Shown here one piece after another: positions 25,132-34,196 of a stretch of 64,000 nt of DNA (its first letter is position 1; the number at the start of each line of letters is the position of its first letter). The stretch spans positions 186,001-250,000 of the forward strand of contig NZ_DJUW01000028.1 of the NCBI RefSeq assembly GCF_002440635.1, in the 5' to 3' direction. Source of the stretch: Novosphingobium sp. UBA6272 (GTDB lineage Bacteria > Pseudomonadota > Alphaproteobacteria > Sphingomonadales > Sphingomonadaceae). The notes under the pieces are model-generated. The model was not told the DNA's origin. It was given only the letters and a program-made list of their open reading frames with translations, and did not search any database. The translations under genes and the position numbers were made by a program.

Positions 25132-25821
25132 TCAGGCCGCGCCATCCATCGAATAGCCGGCCGAACGGATCGTGCGGATCAGTTCGGGGCTGCCGGGGCG
25201 TTCGATCGCCTGGCGCAGGCGGCGGATGTGAACGTCGACCGTGCGCTCGTCGATCTCCTTGTCCATCCCCCAGACCGCATCGATCAATTGCGCGCGGCTG
25301 TGGACCCGGCGCGGCTTTTCCATGAAATGGCGCAGCAGGCGGAACTCGGTCGGACCAAGGTGCAGCACATCGCCGCCGCGCTTGACCCGGTGAGCCGAAG
25401 GATCGAGCTCCAGATCGTCGAAGACCAGCACTTCGCCGGCCAGCGCCGGACGGCTGCGGCGCAGCAGCGCCTCGGCCCGGGCCAGCAGCTCGCGCGGCGA
25501 GAACGGCTTGGTGACATAGTCATCGGCCCCGGTCTTGAGCCCGCGGATCTTGTCTTCTTCCTCGCCCCGCGCGGTCAGCATCATGATCGGGACCTTGGCG
25601 CTGTCCTTTGCCTTGCGCAGCTGGCGGCAAACCTCGACGCCCGAAAGCGATTCGATCATCCAGTCGAGAACGACCAGATCGGGCAGCTGCTCGCGCACCA
25701 GCATCAGCGCATCCTCGCCATCGGCGGTAGCGCGCACGTCATAGCCTTCGGAGTTGAAATGCCATTGCAGCAGTTCGGACAGCGCCGTGTCGTCTTCAAC
25801 GATCAGCACCGAGGGCTGCAT
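25132..25821 (-). CDS. phoB: Phosphate regulon response regulator PhoB
   Basis: 229 residues. Receiver domain (1-120) with acidic D10/D11, phospho-acceptor D53 (VVLDWMIES), T in MLTARG and K in TKPFSPREL; C-terminal OmpR-type winged helix (about 130-225, GPTEFRLLRHFMEKP and ERTVDVHIRRLRQAIE). Activated by PhoR under phosphate starvation, it binds Pho boxes. The ATG overlaps the phoU stop (TGATG), and it is the last Pho gene of the run. Confidence 0.95.
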   Translation of the reverse strand: MQPSVLIVEDDTALSELLQWHFNSEGYDVRATADGEDALMLVREQLPDLVVLDWMIESLSGVEVCRQLRKAKDSAKVPIMMLTARGEEEDKIRGLKTGADDYVTKPFSPRELLARAEALLRRSRPALAGEVLVFDDLELDPSAHRVKRGGDVLHLGPTEFRLLRHFMEKPRRVHSRAQLIDAVWGMDKEIDERTVDVHIRRLRQAIERPGSPELIRTIRSAGYSMDGAA

Positions 25822-26513
25822 CAGATCACCTTTTCCATGCCGCCGGGCATATCGCGTTCGGAATAATAGAGCCCGGTCGCAGCGAAATAGACCATTTCCG
25901 CGACGTTGGTGGCGTGATCGCCGATCCGTTCAAGATTGCGTGCAACGAACAGCAGCTGCGCCGCCGAACTGATCGTCGCCGGGTTTTCCATCATGTGCGA
26001 AACGAGGTTGCGGAACAGGCTCTCGTAGAAATTGTCGAGCTTTTCGTCGCGCAGGATTACTTCGACCGCCAGTTCGGCATCGCGGGCGCCATAGGCGTTG
26101 AGCACGTCGCGAACCATGCCCTGGGCAATCTCGCCCATCGCCGGAACCAGGGTGAGCGGGCCTAGCTTGGCTCGGCCTTCGATATGGCCGACGCGCTTGG
26201 CGATGTTCTTGGCATAGTCGCCGATCCGCTCGACCACGCCCGAGATCTTAAGCGCGGCGATCACGTCGCGCAGGTCGTCGGCCATCGGCGCACGCAGTGC
26301 GATCACCCGCACCGCCAGCCGGTCAACCTCGGCCTCCAGCGCGTCGAGCTTCTTGTCTGTATCGACCACGATCTGCGCCGCCGCTTCGTCCGAACGGGCG
26401 AGTGCGTCGATCGCGTCGCGGATCATCGTTTCGGCAAGTCCGCCCATCTCCGCGATCAAACCGCGCAGCTGTCCGATCTCGTTGTCGAATGCCTTGACTG
26501 TATGTTCGGCCAT
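25821..26513 (-). CDS. phoU: Phosphate signalling complex protein PhoU
   Basis: 230 residues from ATG 26513. Two three-helix PhoU repeats are visible, each with the metal-binding E/DxxxD pattern (GVVERIGDYAKNIAKR in the first, ARNLERIGDHATNVAEMV in the second). PhoU links PstSCAB transport to PhoR and holds the regulon off when phosphate is plentiful. It lies between pstB and phoB, in the usual order. Confidence 0.95.
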   Translation of the reverse strand: MAEHTVKAFDNEIGQLRGLIAEMGGLAETMIRDAIDALARSDEAAAQIVVDTDKKLDALEAEVDRLAVRVIALRAPMADDLRDVIAALKISGVVERIGDYAKNIAKRVGHIEGRAKLGPLTLVPAMGEIAQGMVRDVLNAYGARDAELAVEVILRDEKLDNFYESLFRNLVSHMMENPATISSAAQLLFVARNLERIGDHATNVAEMVYFAATGLYYSERDMPGGMEKVI

Positions 26514-26524
26514 GCCGCTTGTCC

Positions 26525-27289
26525 TTACCCGTACCGTCCGGTGATGTAATCCTTGGTGCGCTCTTCGCGCGGATTGGTGAAGATCTGGTCGGTCGCCCCG
26601 TATTCGACCACCTTGCCGAGGTGGAAGAAAGCAGTGCGCTGCGAAACGCGCGCGGCCTGCTGCATCGAGTGCGTAACGATGACGATCGCGTAGCGGCCCT
26701 TGAGCTCGTCGATCAGCTCTTCGATCCGCGCCGTGGCAATCGGATCGAGCGCCGAGCACGGCTCGTCCATCAGGATCACTTCGGGGCTGACCGCGATCGC
26801 CCGGGCGATGCACAGCCGCTGTTGCTGCCCGCCCGAGAGCGCGGTGCCGGCATCCTGCAGCCGGTCTTTGACTTCGTCCCACAGCCCGGCACGGCGCAGC
26901 GACTTTTCAACGATCGCATCCATCTCGGTCTTGCCGTTGGCGAGGCCGTGAATGCGCGGGCCATAGGCGACGTTTTCATAGATCGACTTGGGGAACGGGT
27001 TCGGCTTCTGGAACACCATGCCGACCCGCGCACGGAGCTGGACCACGTCCATCGCCGGACCATAGATGTCTTCGCCGTCGAGCTCGATCTGACCAGTCAC
27101 CTTGCAGCCGGGGATGGTGTCGTTCATCCGGTTGAGCGCGCGCAGGAAGGTGCTCTTGCCGCAGCCCGAGGGGCCGATGAAGGCAGTGACATATTCGGAC
27201 GGGATGTCGATCGAGACATCGTCGATCGCCTGCTTGGCGCCGTAGAACACGTTGACGTTCTGGGCAGAGATTCGGAGCGTTTCGGTCAT
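26525..27289 (-). CDS. pstB: Phosphate ABC transporter ATP-binding protein PstB
   Basis: 254 residues. Walker A GPSGCGKST, Q-loop VFQKPNPFPKSIYENVAYGPR (PstB-specific), signature LSGGQQQRLCIARAIA, Walker B VILMDEPCSALDPIA and H-loop THSMQQA are all present. It powers high-affinity phosphate import with PstC and PstA. The gene begins 4 nt before the end of pstA's intergenic gap and continues the operon. Confidence 0.97.
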   Translation of the reverse strand: MTETLRISAQNVNVFYGAKQAIDDVSIDIPSEYVTAFIGPSGCGKSTFLRALNRMNDTIPGCKVTGQIELDGEDIYGPAMDVVQLRARVGMVFQKPNPFPKSIYENVAYGPRIHGLANGKTEMDAIVEKSLRRAGLWDEVKDRLQDAGTALSGGQQQRLCIARAIAVSPEVILMDEPCSALDPIATARIEELIDELKGRYAIVIVTHSMQQAARVSQRTAFFHLGKVVEYGATDQIFTNPREERTKDYITGRYG

Positions 27290-27293
27290 GGGT

Positions 27294-28187
27294 TTACCAG
27301 CGGGTCTCGAACTTGGCCCGCAGATAGATCGCGAGGCCGTTCATGGCGAGGAGGAAGAACAGCAGCGCGATAATCGCCGCCGAAGTGTTCTGGACAAAGG
27401 CGCGGTCGATTTCGCCCGACCACAGGAATACCTGCATCGGCAGGACGGTCGAACTGTCGGTGATGCCCTGGGGCGGTGTGGCCGCGAACATCCGCATGCC
27501 GATGATCAGCAGCGGGGCGGTTTCGCCCAGCGCGCGGGCCATGCCGATGATCGTGCCGGTCAGGATGCCGGGCAGCGCGAGCGGCAGCACATGGTGGAAA
27601 GTCGCCTGGACCGGGCTCGCGCCGACCGCCAGGGCCGCATCGCGGATCGAGGGCGGGACGGCCTGGACCGCGTTGCGCGCGGCGATCACGATAACCGGCA
27701 TGGTCATCAGCGCCAGCGTCATGCCGCCGACCAGCGGCGAGGAGCGCGGCATGCCGAACAGCTGGATGAAGATTGCCAGGCCGAGCAGCCCGAAGATGAT
27801 CGAGGGAACCGCCGCCAGATTGTTGATCGAAACCTCGATCCATTCGACCCATCTGGCGCGCGGAGCGAATTCCTCAAGCCAGATCGCGGAGAGTACGCCC
27901 AGCGGGAACGACAGCACCAGCGTTACCGCCATGGTCAGCAGCGAACCCTTGAAGGCGCCCCAGATCCCGGCATTACCCGCATCGGTCGAATCCGAGCCGG
28001 TCAGGAAGGCCCAGTCGATCCCGCCCAGCCCGTTCTTCAGCATGGTGAACAGCAGGAAGGCGAGAAACGACAGCGAGATTGCGATCGCCGCGACGCCCAG
28101 CAGCCGAAACCGCCGCTCAGCCGCATAGCGCCGGGCGAGCCGCTTGGTCATGTCGGGCGACTGCCACTGTGATGCGTACTTATTCAT
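27294..28187 (-). CDS. pstA: Phosphate ABC transporter permease PstA
   Basis: 297 residues from ATG 28187. Six membrane segments with the ABC-permease EAA-like loop VPPSIRDAALAVGASPVQATFHHVLPLALPGILTG, and SINNLAAVPSIIFGLLGLAIF, characteristic of PstA. Partner of PstC. Its start overlaps the pstC end by 8 nt, which supports coupled translation. An N-terminal cytosolic stretch of ~30 residues is basic. Confidence 0.94.
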   Translation of the reverse strand: MNKYASQWQSPDMTKRLARRYAAERRFRLLGVAAIAISLSFLAFLLFTMLKNGLGGIDWAFLTGSDSTDAGNAGIWGAFKGSLLTMAVTLVLSFPLGVLSAIWLEEFAPRARWVEWIEVSINNLAAVPSIIFGLLGLAIFIQLFGMPRSSPLVGGMTLALMTMPVIVIAARNAVQAVPPSIRDAALAVGASPVQATFHHVLPLALPGILTGTIIGMARALGETAPLLIIGMRMFAATPPQGITDSSTVLPMQVFLWSGEIDRAFVQNTSAAIIALLFFLLAMNGLAIYLRAKFETRW

Positions 28188-29559
28188 AAGCTTCCCGGAA
28201 GCGTTTGACCACGCGCAGCGCGACGATGTTGAGCACCAGGGTGACCCCGAACAGCACCAGCCCCAGGGCAAAGGCCGAAAGGGTGGAGGGATGGGCAAAA
28301 TCGCCGTCGCCGGTCAGCAGGCGGGCGATCTGGTAAGTCACCGTAGTCATCGAATCGAATGGATTGGCCGACAGCCGCGCCGCAGCGCCGGCCGCCATGT
28401 AAACGATCATGGTTTCGCCGATCGCGCGGCTTATCGCCAGCATCACCCCGGCGACGATCCCGGGTAGCGCGGCGGGGATCAGCACCTTGCGGATCGTCTC
28501 GCTCTTGGTCGCGCCCATCGCAAGACTGCCGTCGCGCATCGCCTGCGGCACTGCGGCAATGCTGTCATCGGCCATCGAGGATACGAACGGAATGATCATC
28601 ACCCCCATCACCAGCCCGGCGGCCAGCGCGCTTTCGGTGGTGGGATTGGCCACCCCGATCCCGGCGGCGAAATCGCGGACCAGCGGGGCCACGGTCAAGG
28701 CAGCGAAATAGCCATAGACCACGGTCGGCACCCCGGCGAGAATCTCCAGCATCGGTTTGACCCATTTGCGGAACCTGGCCGAGGCATATTGCGTCAGGTA
28801 GATCGCGCTCATGAGGCCCAGCGGCACGGCCACGATCATCGCGATGATCGCACCGATGAACAGCGTCCCCCAGAACAGCGGCACCGCGCCCAGCTTCTTG
28901 CCGATTTCGGGATTGATCGGAGCGAAGGGATCGGGGTTCCAGTTGGTCCCGAACAGGAAATCAAACGGGCTGACGAAGGTAAAAAAGCGGAACGCCTCGA
29001 ACACCAGCGAGCCAATGATGCCCAGCGTGGTGATGATGGCAACGCTTGATGCGGCCAGCAACAGCCCCAGCACCGCGCGCTCGACCCGGGTGCGGGCCGG
29101 AAAATCGCGGGTCACGCGGGTATAGCCGAATGCTCCGCCGGCCAGCGCCAGAACCAGGCTCAGCCCGGCACCGATCCAGTCGAACCGGGCGAGGATTTCC
29201 TTGACCGGACCGGTCAGCGCCGCGGATTCAGGCCGGAATGCGCCGAAACCGCCGCTCTTGGCCGCCGCGATCGCCTCGTTGACGATCGCGTCGCGCTCCA
29301 TGTCCATCGCCGGCAGGCCCTGGGCCGCGGGATGAGCCATGATCGCGCCATGGATCAGCCCGGGGGCGATCGCATTCCACACCCCCCAGCCGAGCAGGGC
29401 CGGCACCAGCACCCACAGCGCCATGTGCCAGCCATGATAGTTCGGCATCGCCCGCAGCGAGCCGCGACCGGTATACATCGCTTGCGCCCGGCCGCGGGCG
29501 GCGAACCACGCCGCGCCGCCGAGCGCCAGCAGCAATGCCAGGACGATTGCCGGGGACAT
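28180..29559 (-). CDS. pstC: Phosphate ABC transporter permease PstC (long form)
   Basis: 459 residues, longer than the ~320 of E. coli PstC. The C-terminal ~300 residues are the permease domain (LEILAGVPTVVYGYFAALTVAP; loop IAAVPQAMRDGSLAMGATKSETIRKVLIPAALPGIVAGV). The ~150-residue N-terminal part has two or three additional hydrophobic segments and a periplasmic-type stretch (about 70-120), a form common in alphaproteobacteria. The ATG overlaps the pstS stop (TAATG). Confidence 0.94.
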   Translation of the reverse strand: MSPAIVLALLLALGGAAWFAARGRAQAMYTGRGSLRAMPNYHGWHMALWVLVPALLGWGVWNAIAPGLIHGAIMAHPAAQGLPAMDMERDAIVNEAIAAAKSGGFGAFRPESAALTGPVKEILARFDWIGAGLSLVLALAGGAFGYTRVTRDFPARTRVERAVLGLLLAASSVAIITTLGIIGSLVFEAFRFFTFVSPFDFLFGTNWNPDPFAPINPEIGKKLGAVPLFWGTLFIGAIIAMIVAVPLGLMSAIYLTQYASARFRKWVKPMLEILAGVPTVVYGYFAALTVAPLVRDFAAGIGVANPTTESALAAGLVMGVMIIPFVSSMADDSIAAVPQAMRDGSLAMGATKSETIRKVLIPAALPGIVAGVMLAISRAIGETMIVYMAAGAAARLSANPFDSMTTVTYQIARLLTGDGDFAHPSTLSAFALGLVLFGVTLVLNIVALRVVKRFREAYE

Positions 29560-30593
29560 TACTTGAGGGTCGAAGCGTCCATCGCCACCGGATTGGCGGC
29601 AATCACGGCGTTCTTGGCCCGCACATCATCCGGCGCAATGACCATGCCCTTCTGCTTGAGCAGCTGGTCCGGACCCCAGACCTTGGACCAGGCGGCGACG
29701 AAATCCTTCAGCCCGGGAACCGCGCCGAGATGTGCCATCTTGACGTAGATGTAGAGCGGGCGGGCGCCGGGATAGCTGAAGTCCGAGATCGAGGCATAGG
29801 TCGGCTCGATGCCGTCGATGGTGATGCCCTTCAGCTTGTCCATGTTCTCTTCAAGGAAGGAAAAGCCGAATACGCCGATCGCGTTGGGATTTTCGGCCAG
29901 CTTCTGGACGATCAGGTTGTCTTCCTCACCCGAATCGACATAGGCGCCGTCTTCGCGCACTTCGGTGCAGACCTTCTTGTGGGCGTCCTTGTCCTTTTCC
30001 TTGAGCGCCTTCATCGCCGGGTCGCTGTCGCAGCCCTTGGTCAGGATCAGTTCGGCCAGCGCGTCGCGGGTGCCGCTGGTGGTCGGCGGACCATAGACCA
30101 GGATCGGCAGCGCCGGGAGCGCCGGGTTGACGTCCTTCCAGGTCTTGGCGGTATTGGGCTTGCCGAACGGATTGGCGGCCAGCGCCTTGTAGACGTCGGT
30201 CGGGGTCAGCGCGATGCCGGGGCCGGTCTTGCCTTCGGCAAAGGCGATCCCGTCAAGCCCGACCTGGATTTCGGCGATATCCTTGACGCCGTTCTTCTGG
30301 CAATCTTCGAATTCCGACTTCTTGATCCGGCGCGAGGCATCGGCGATGTCGGGATGGGCCGCGCCGACGCCGGCGCAGAACAGCTTGATCCCGGCGCCCG
30401 TGCCGTTCTGTTCAACCTTGGGGGCCTTGATCCCGCCCTTGGCCACTTCTTCGGCCACGGCCGAGGCGAAAGGATAAAGTGTCGAGGAACCGACCGCCCA
30501 GGCCGCATCACGGCTGGCGTTCGAACCCCCGCCGCAAGCGGCCAGAGCGACGGTGGAAATGGCAGCAAATGCGATGGTCTTGAAACGGTTCAT
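29559..30593 (-). CDS. pstS: Phosphate-binding periplasmic lipoprotein PstS
   Basis: 344 residues from ATG 30593. The N-terminus is a lipoprotein signal peptide ending in a LAAC lipobox (Cys20), so the protein is membrane-tethered in the periplasm. Phosphate-contact blocks follow: VGSSTLYPFASAVAEEV, the DASRRIKKSEF region and the YGPPTTSGTRDALAEL loop. It delivers phosphate to PstC/PstA. First gene after the Pho box at 30639-30656. Confidence 0.95.
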   Translation of the reverse strand: MNRFKTIAFAAISTVALAACGGGSNASRDAAWAVGSSTLYPFASAVAEEVAKGGIKAPKVEQNGTGAGIKLFCAGVGAAHPDIADASRRIKKSEFEDCQKNGVKDIAEIQVGLDGIAFAEGKTGPGIALTPTDVYKALAANPFGKPNTAKTWKDVNPALPALPILVYGPPTTSGTRDALAELILTKGCDSDPAMKALKEKDKDAHKKVCTEVREDGAYVDSGEEDNLIVQKLAENPNAIGVFGFSFLEENMDKLKGITIDGIEPTYASISDFSYPGARPLYIYVKMAHLGAVPGLKDFVAAWSKVWGPDQLLKQKGMVIAPDDVRAKNAVIAANPVAMDASTLK

Positions 30594-30638
30594 GGCAACC
30601 TCTGATCGATGAGTCGTTCTGCCAGTTAGGACTGCTCC

Positions 30639-30656
30639 ATGACACTTATGTGACAA
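30639..30656 (-). promoter_or_regulatory. Pho box upstream of pstS
   Basis: On the minus strand the sequence reads TTGTCACATAAGTGTCAT: two 7-bp half sites (TTGTCAC and GTGTCAT) with a 4-bp A/T spacer, matching the CTGTCAT-N4-CTGTCAT layout bound by PhoB dimers. It begins at the base next to the phoR stop codon and lies 46 nt before the pstS ATG, so PhoB is expected to activate pstS-pstC-pstA-pstB-phoU-phoB separately from phoR. Confidence 0.82.
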
Positions 30657-31643
30657 TCATCCGGCAAGCAGCGGCAGGATGATCGAGGCGGTCGTTCCCT
30701 GCCCCGGAAAGCTAGAAATATCGAACCGTCCGCGGTGTCGCTCGACGATATGCTTGACGATCGCCAGACCCAGCCCGGTGCCGCCGGCGGCGCGGCTGCG
30801 GCCGGTATCGGCGCGGTAGAATCGCTCGGTCAGGCGCGGCAGATGCTCGGGATCGATCCCCTCGCCCTCGTCGCGGATGCTGATCGCGACCCGTCCGGTC
30901 TGGGTTGCTTCCAGCGTTACCTGGACCGGCGCGTCGGGCTTGCCGTATTTCAGCGCATTGTCGATCAGGTTGCGCATTACCTGGGCGAGCTGGCCGCGAT
31001 CTCCGGCCACCAGCGCGCGCTCGACATTGGCGCTCAGCACCGCTTCACCGCGTTCGCGCACCTCGCCGATCGCCTCGCGGGCCAGGGCCACCATGTCGAC
31101 CGGCTCGGTCGGCGCATCGTGCTTGATCGCCTCGATCCGCGACAGGCTCATCAGGTCTTCGACCAGCGCGCGCATCCGCGATGCCTCGTGCCGGATGATC
31201 CCCAGGAACCGCTGGCGGGTCGCCTCGTCGGCTCCTGCCTTCGGATCTTCCAGCGTCTCGACATAGCCAAGGATTGCCGCCAGCGGCGTGCGCAGTTCAT
31301 GGCTGGCATTGGCGACGAAATCGGCATGGGCCCGGGCAACGCTGACCTTGACCGACAGATCCTCAAGCAGCACCAGCCGCCGGTCCTCGTCGATCCGCTG
31401 ACAGGTCAGCTGCCAGCGGCTGCCAGGCACCGACAGCCCGTCGATCCGCACCGGCACCCCGGCGGGAGCCAGGACTTCAGCCAGCGCCTTGGGATCGCGC
31501 ACCGCGATCCGCACGTTCTCGCCAACAATATGCCCGCCCAGCAGCTCGCGCGCGGCGGCGTTGGCAAAGCTCACCTGACCGGCATCGACGAAAAACGCAG
31601 GCGAAGGAACATGTTCGAGCAGGGCTGGTCCGGACAGGGGCAT
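30657..31643 (-). CDS. phoR: Phosphate regulon sensor histidine kinase PhoR (no transmembrane segment)
   Basis: 328 residues. A PAS-like domain (about 8-95, EHVPSPAFFVDAGQVSFANAAARELLG), a HisKA dimerisation helix with phospho-acceptor H115 in ASHELRTP, and an HATPase with N-box NLIDNALKYGKP, DEGEGIDPEHLPRLTERFYR and the G-box GGTGLGLAIVKHIV. It phosphorylates PhoB. E. coli PhoR has membrane anchors; none is visible here, so it would have to reach PstSCAB through PhoU from the cytosol, or through an unseen upstream start. Separated from pstS by the Pho box. Confidence 0.9.
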   Translation of the reverse strand: MPLSGPALLEHVPSPAFFVDAGQVSFANAAARELLGGHIVGENVRIAVRDPKALAEVLAPAGVPVRIDGLSVPGSRWQLTCQRIDEDRRLVLLEDLSVKVSVARAHADFVANASHELRTPLAAILGYVETLEDPKAGADEATRQRFLGIIRHEASRMRALVEDLMSLSRIEAIKHDAPTEPVDMVALAREAIGEVRERGEAVLSANVERALVAGDRGQLAQVMRNLIDNALKYGKPDAPVQVTLEATQTGRVAISIRDEGEGIDPEHLPRLTERFYRADTGRSRAAGGTGLGLAIVKHIVERHRGRFDISSFPGQGTTASIILPLLAG

Positions 31644-32156
31644 GGGGATGCCCTAGCCGAAGCCGCAGTCGCACTCAACGATTTGGAAAAACTGGAGGCG
31701 AAGGGAACCATAAAGTCAGCGTAATGAATTGATTTGATGTATGGTTTGGATAAGGTGTGACGGCAGTGGCCCCCAATATGGCTCCCTGAGGCGTTGGATA
31801 GCTGTGGAAAGTCTGAGATTATCCAAAATAGGCGCAGGCCGAAACGTCCGGACATTCGGACAATCCGGAACCGCTGGTTTTGGGGCGAAGCCATAGAAAA
31901 CCTGCCGGTAGATTCTGGACCGCGCCATGAAGTCTAAGCAACACAGTCTCGGCCAGCCGCGCGCCAACATTGCAGACGCGTAGACGCTCCCTGCGATCAG
32001 CCGACAATCGACGGACAATTGCATGCCAGGGCTGATTGAAATGGCGGTCGCATCCGGGAATCAGGCTTGGTCGGCGAAGCGGCCCGCTTTCCATTCGATC
32101 TTTTATACAATCGATTGCAAATTTCTGTTGCGCAGCGTTGCCCCATTTCCTAGGCG
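31644..32156. other. Intergenic region between phoR and the sucrose locus
   Basis: About 510 bp with no convincing gene on either strand. The part next to phoR should hold its promoter. From about 31730 the GC content falls and the sequence looks unconstrained. The last ~60 bp carry the promoter and LacI-type operator of the GH68 operon (32104-32120). A short plus-strand frame ending at 31724 (ALAEAAVALNDLEKLEAKG) looks protein-like but has no start and may be a remnant. Confidence 0.5.
32104..32120 (+). promoter_or_regulatory. LacI-type operator overlapping a -10 element, before the GH68 gene
   Basis: ACAATCGATTGCAA (32107-32120) has a perfect central palindrome CAATCGATTG. It overlaps TATACAAT (32104-32111), a plausible -10. 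Three more copies of this site lie in front of the TonB-dependent receptor and the MFS transporter. It fits the operator form of LacI-family regulators, and such a regulator is encoded at 38509-39540. Confidence 0.7.
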
Positions 32157-32192
32157 TTGGCGAAAGACGGTTTTACTAGGAATCCTCTCGCC

Positions 32193-33317
32193 TTGACCTC
32201 AGCATGGACGCACGAGCATGTTTCCCGCATCGAGCAGCAGGATTTTCCTGCTGTTCGCCTGATTTCGGAAGAGCAAGCTCGCCCCCTACTTCCGGGAATT
32301 CTGCTGTGGGACATGTGGCCGCTGCAGCTTCCCGATGGCAGCATCGCGAAAGTCGATGGCGGATCGCTGTGGATGGCGCTTGCGGCTCCGGACCGGTCGG
32401 ATCCAGGGCTGCGCCATTTTGAAGCGCGCATCAGGCTGTTGCACTTGCAGAACAGCCAGTGGCGCGATCTGGGTTGGGCTCTGCCCAATGCGGAATACGC
32501 GTTCGAGCGCGAATGGGCAGGAACGGCTTTGCTGAAAGGTCAGACCGTCTCCTTGTTCTTCACAGCCGCCGGCCGCGCCGACCAGCCCGGCGGCTATCAG
32601 CAACGGCTGTTTGAAGCGCACGGCACTTTGCAGCCAGACGGCCATATCGCGAACTGGAGCGAGCCGCGCGAATCCGTCGTCAACAGCGGCGATCATTACG
32701 ATCTGGCTGATCAGCAAGAGGGCGAGCCGGGCAAGATCACCGCCTTTCGCGACCCCGCCTACTTCTGCGATCCGGCGGATGGTCAGGAATATCTGCTGTT
32801 CACGGCTTCACTGGCAGGGTCGAAATCCGAATATAACGGCGCCGTGGGCATTGCCCGCCGATCGGGCGAGGATGGCTGGGAATTGTTGCCGCCGCTGCTG
32901 CATGCCGACGGCGTCAACAATGAACTGGAACGCGCGCACATGGTCGCCAGAGATGGTCGTTACTATCTCTTTTGGGTGACCCAGGCCGGCACTTTTGACC
33001 CGGCTGGCCCGGTTGGGCCCACGGGACTCTATGGCATGGTCTCCAATCAGCTGTTTGGGGACTATGAGCCGATCAATGGCAGCGGACTGATCCTGGCCAA
33101 TCCCCGCGAAGAGCCCTCACAGACCTATAGCTGGCACGTGACCAGGGAGCTGCTGGTGAGCAGCTTCGTCGATCATTGGGGCCTTAAGGGGCGCAGCCTG
33201 GCGAATGATCCGCAGCTTGCCGCCGAGAGCTTTGGCGGAACCCCGGCACCGTTCGTCAGGTTGGTTCTGGACGGCAATCGCGCAAGCCTGTGCCGTGACC
33301 TGGTCAATGTCGGCTGA
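32193..33317 (+). CDS. Glycoside hydrolase family 68 protein (levansucrase/sucrase type)
   Basis: 374 residues from TTG 32193, chosen because TAGGAA lies 10 nt upstream; TTG 32157 is the alternative. GH68 five-bladed propeller motifs: LLWDMWPLQ (nucleophile Asp, D40), AFRDPAYFCD (transition-state stabilising Asp, D187), and NNELERAHMV (acid/base Glu, E246). GH68 enzymes split sucrose and either hydrolyse the fructosyl enzyme or build levan/inulin. No signal peptide is seen, so it may act in the cytoplasm on imported sucrose, although some GH68 enzymes leave the cell without one. First gene of an operon with a fructokinase; the end overlaps that gene by 11 nt. Confidence 0.88.
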   Translation: MTSAWTHEHVSRIEQQDFPAVRLISEEQARPLLPGILLWDMWPLQLPDGSIAKVDGGSLWMALAAPDRSDPGLRHFEARIRLLHLQNSQWRDLGWALPNAEYAFEREWAGTALLKGQTVSLFFTAAGRADQPGGYQQRLFEAHGTLQPDGHIANWSEPRESVVNSGDHYDLADQQEGEPGKITAFRDPAYFCDPADGQEYLLFTASLAGSKSEYNGAVGIARRSGEDGWELLPPLLHADGVNNELERAHMVARDGRYYLFWVTQAGTFDPAGPVGPTGLYGMVSNQLFGDYEPINGSGLILANPREEPSQTYSWHVTRELLVSSFVDHWGLKGRSLANDPQLAAESFGGTPAPFVRLVLDGNRASLCRDLVNVG

Positions 33318-34196
33318 CGCGAGCAACCTGTTCGGCGCGGTCGAGGCGGGCGGAACCAAATTTGTCCTCGCCATCGGCAGTGGCCACGATGAGATCGTCG
33401 CCCAGACGCAAATACCGACAACTACTCGCGACGAAACGCTTCAACGCGCGATCGAATGGTTTCAAGGCCAAGGTGGCATTGCAGCCTTGGGCATCGCCTC
33501 GTTTGGGCCGGTGGACCTTGATCCGGCCTCGCCCGCTTGGGGCTTTATCACCGATACTCCAAAACCAGGCTGGAGCCAGACCGATGTTGCGGTGCGTCTT
33601 GGTGCAGCGCTAGGCTGCCCAGTCGGACTTGATACAGATGTGAATGGCGCTGCGATTGGTGAGTATCAGCACGGCGCGGCCAAGGGCTGCGATGTGGCGA
33701 TCTATGTCACGGTCGGTACCGGCATCGGTGGCGGGGCGACCATCGGTGGGGAAACGGTCAAGGGAAGTCGCCACCCGGAAATGGGCCATGTGATGCTGCG
33801 CCGCCACCCTCAGGACCTGGACTTTGCCGGCGCCTGCCCGGTTCATGGCGATTGCCTGGAAGGCCTGGCATCCGGCCCGGCGATCAAGGCGCGTTGGGGG
33901 ACCTCGCTTTCCGACCTGGCACCGGACCATGTGGCGCATCAGATCATCGCCGATTACCTGGCCCAGTTCTGCCAGACACTGATCGCGCTCTATTCACCGC
34001 AGCGCATCATTCTGGGTGGGGGGTCTTGCAGACAGCCGGGCTGCTCAACATGATCAGGGCACAGGTGGCCACCTATGCGGGCAGCTATTTTGGCGTGCAT
34101 GCGGACAAGATCATCGTATCATCAGGCCTTGGCACTCGCTCTGGCATTGTCGGCGCGTTCGAACTCGCAAAGAAGGCTGTGAATGTCGAAGACTGA
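33307..34196 (+). pseudogene. ROK-family fructokinase, interrupted by a frameshift
   Basis: Starts ATG 33307 inside the end of the GH68 gene: LFGAVEAGGTKFVLAIG (phosphate loop), YVTVGTGIGGGATIGG and a zinc-type ACPVHGDCLEGLASGPAI signature of ROK fructokinases. The frame is lost at the G run 34018-34023: it reads ILGGGSCRQ and stops at 34053, whereas the next frame continues VLQTAGLLNMIRAQ...AFELAKKAVNVED to 34196. Adding one G restores ILGGGVLQ, the expected sequence. So there is a one-base deletion in a G tract: mutation, phase-variable site or sequencing error. When intact it would phosphorylate fructose released by GH68. Confidence 0.85.

Noticed and set aside
31650..31724. Plus-strand coding tail before the phoR/GH68 gap
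   Set aside because: Protein-like ending but no start codon or homologous upstream part; overlaps the phoR promoter region.
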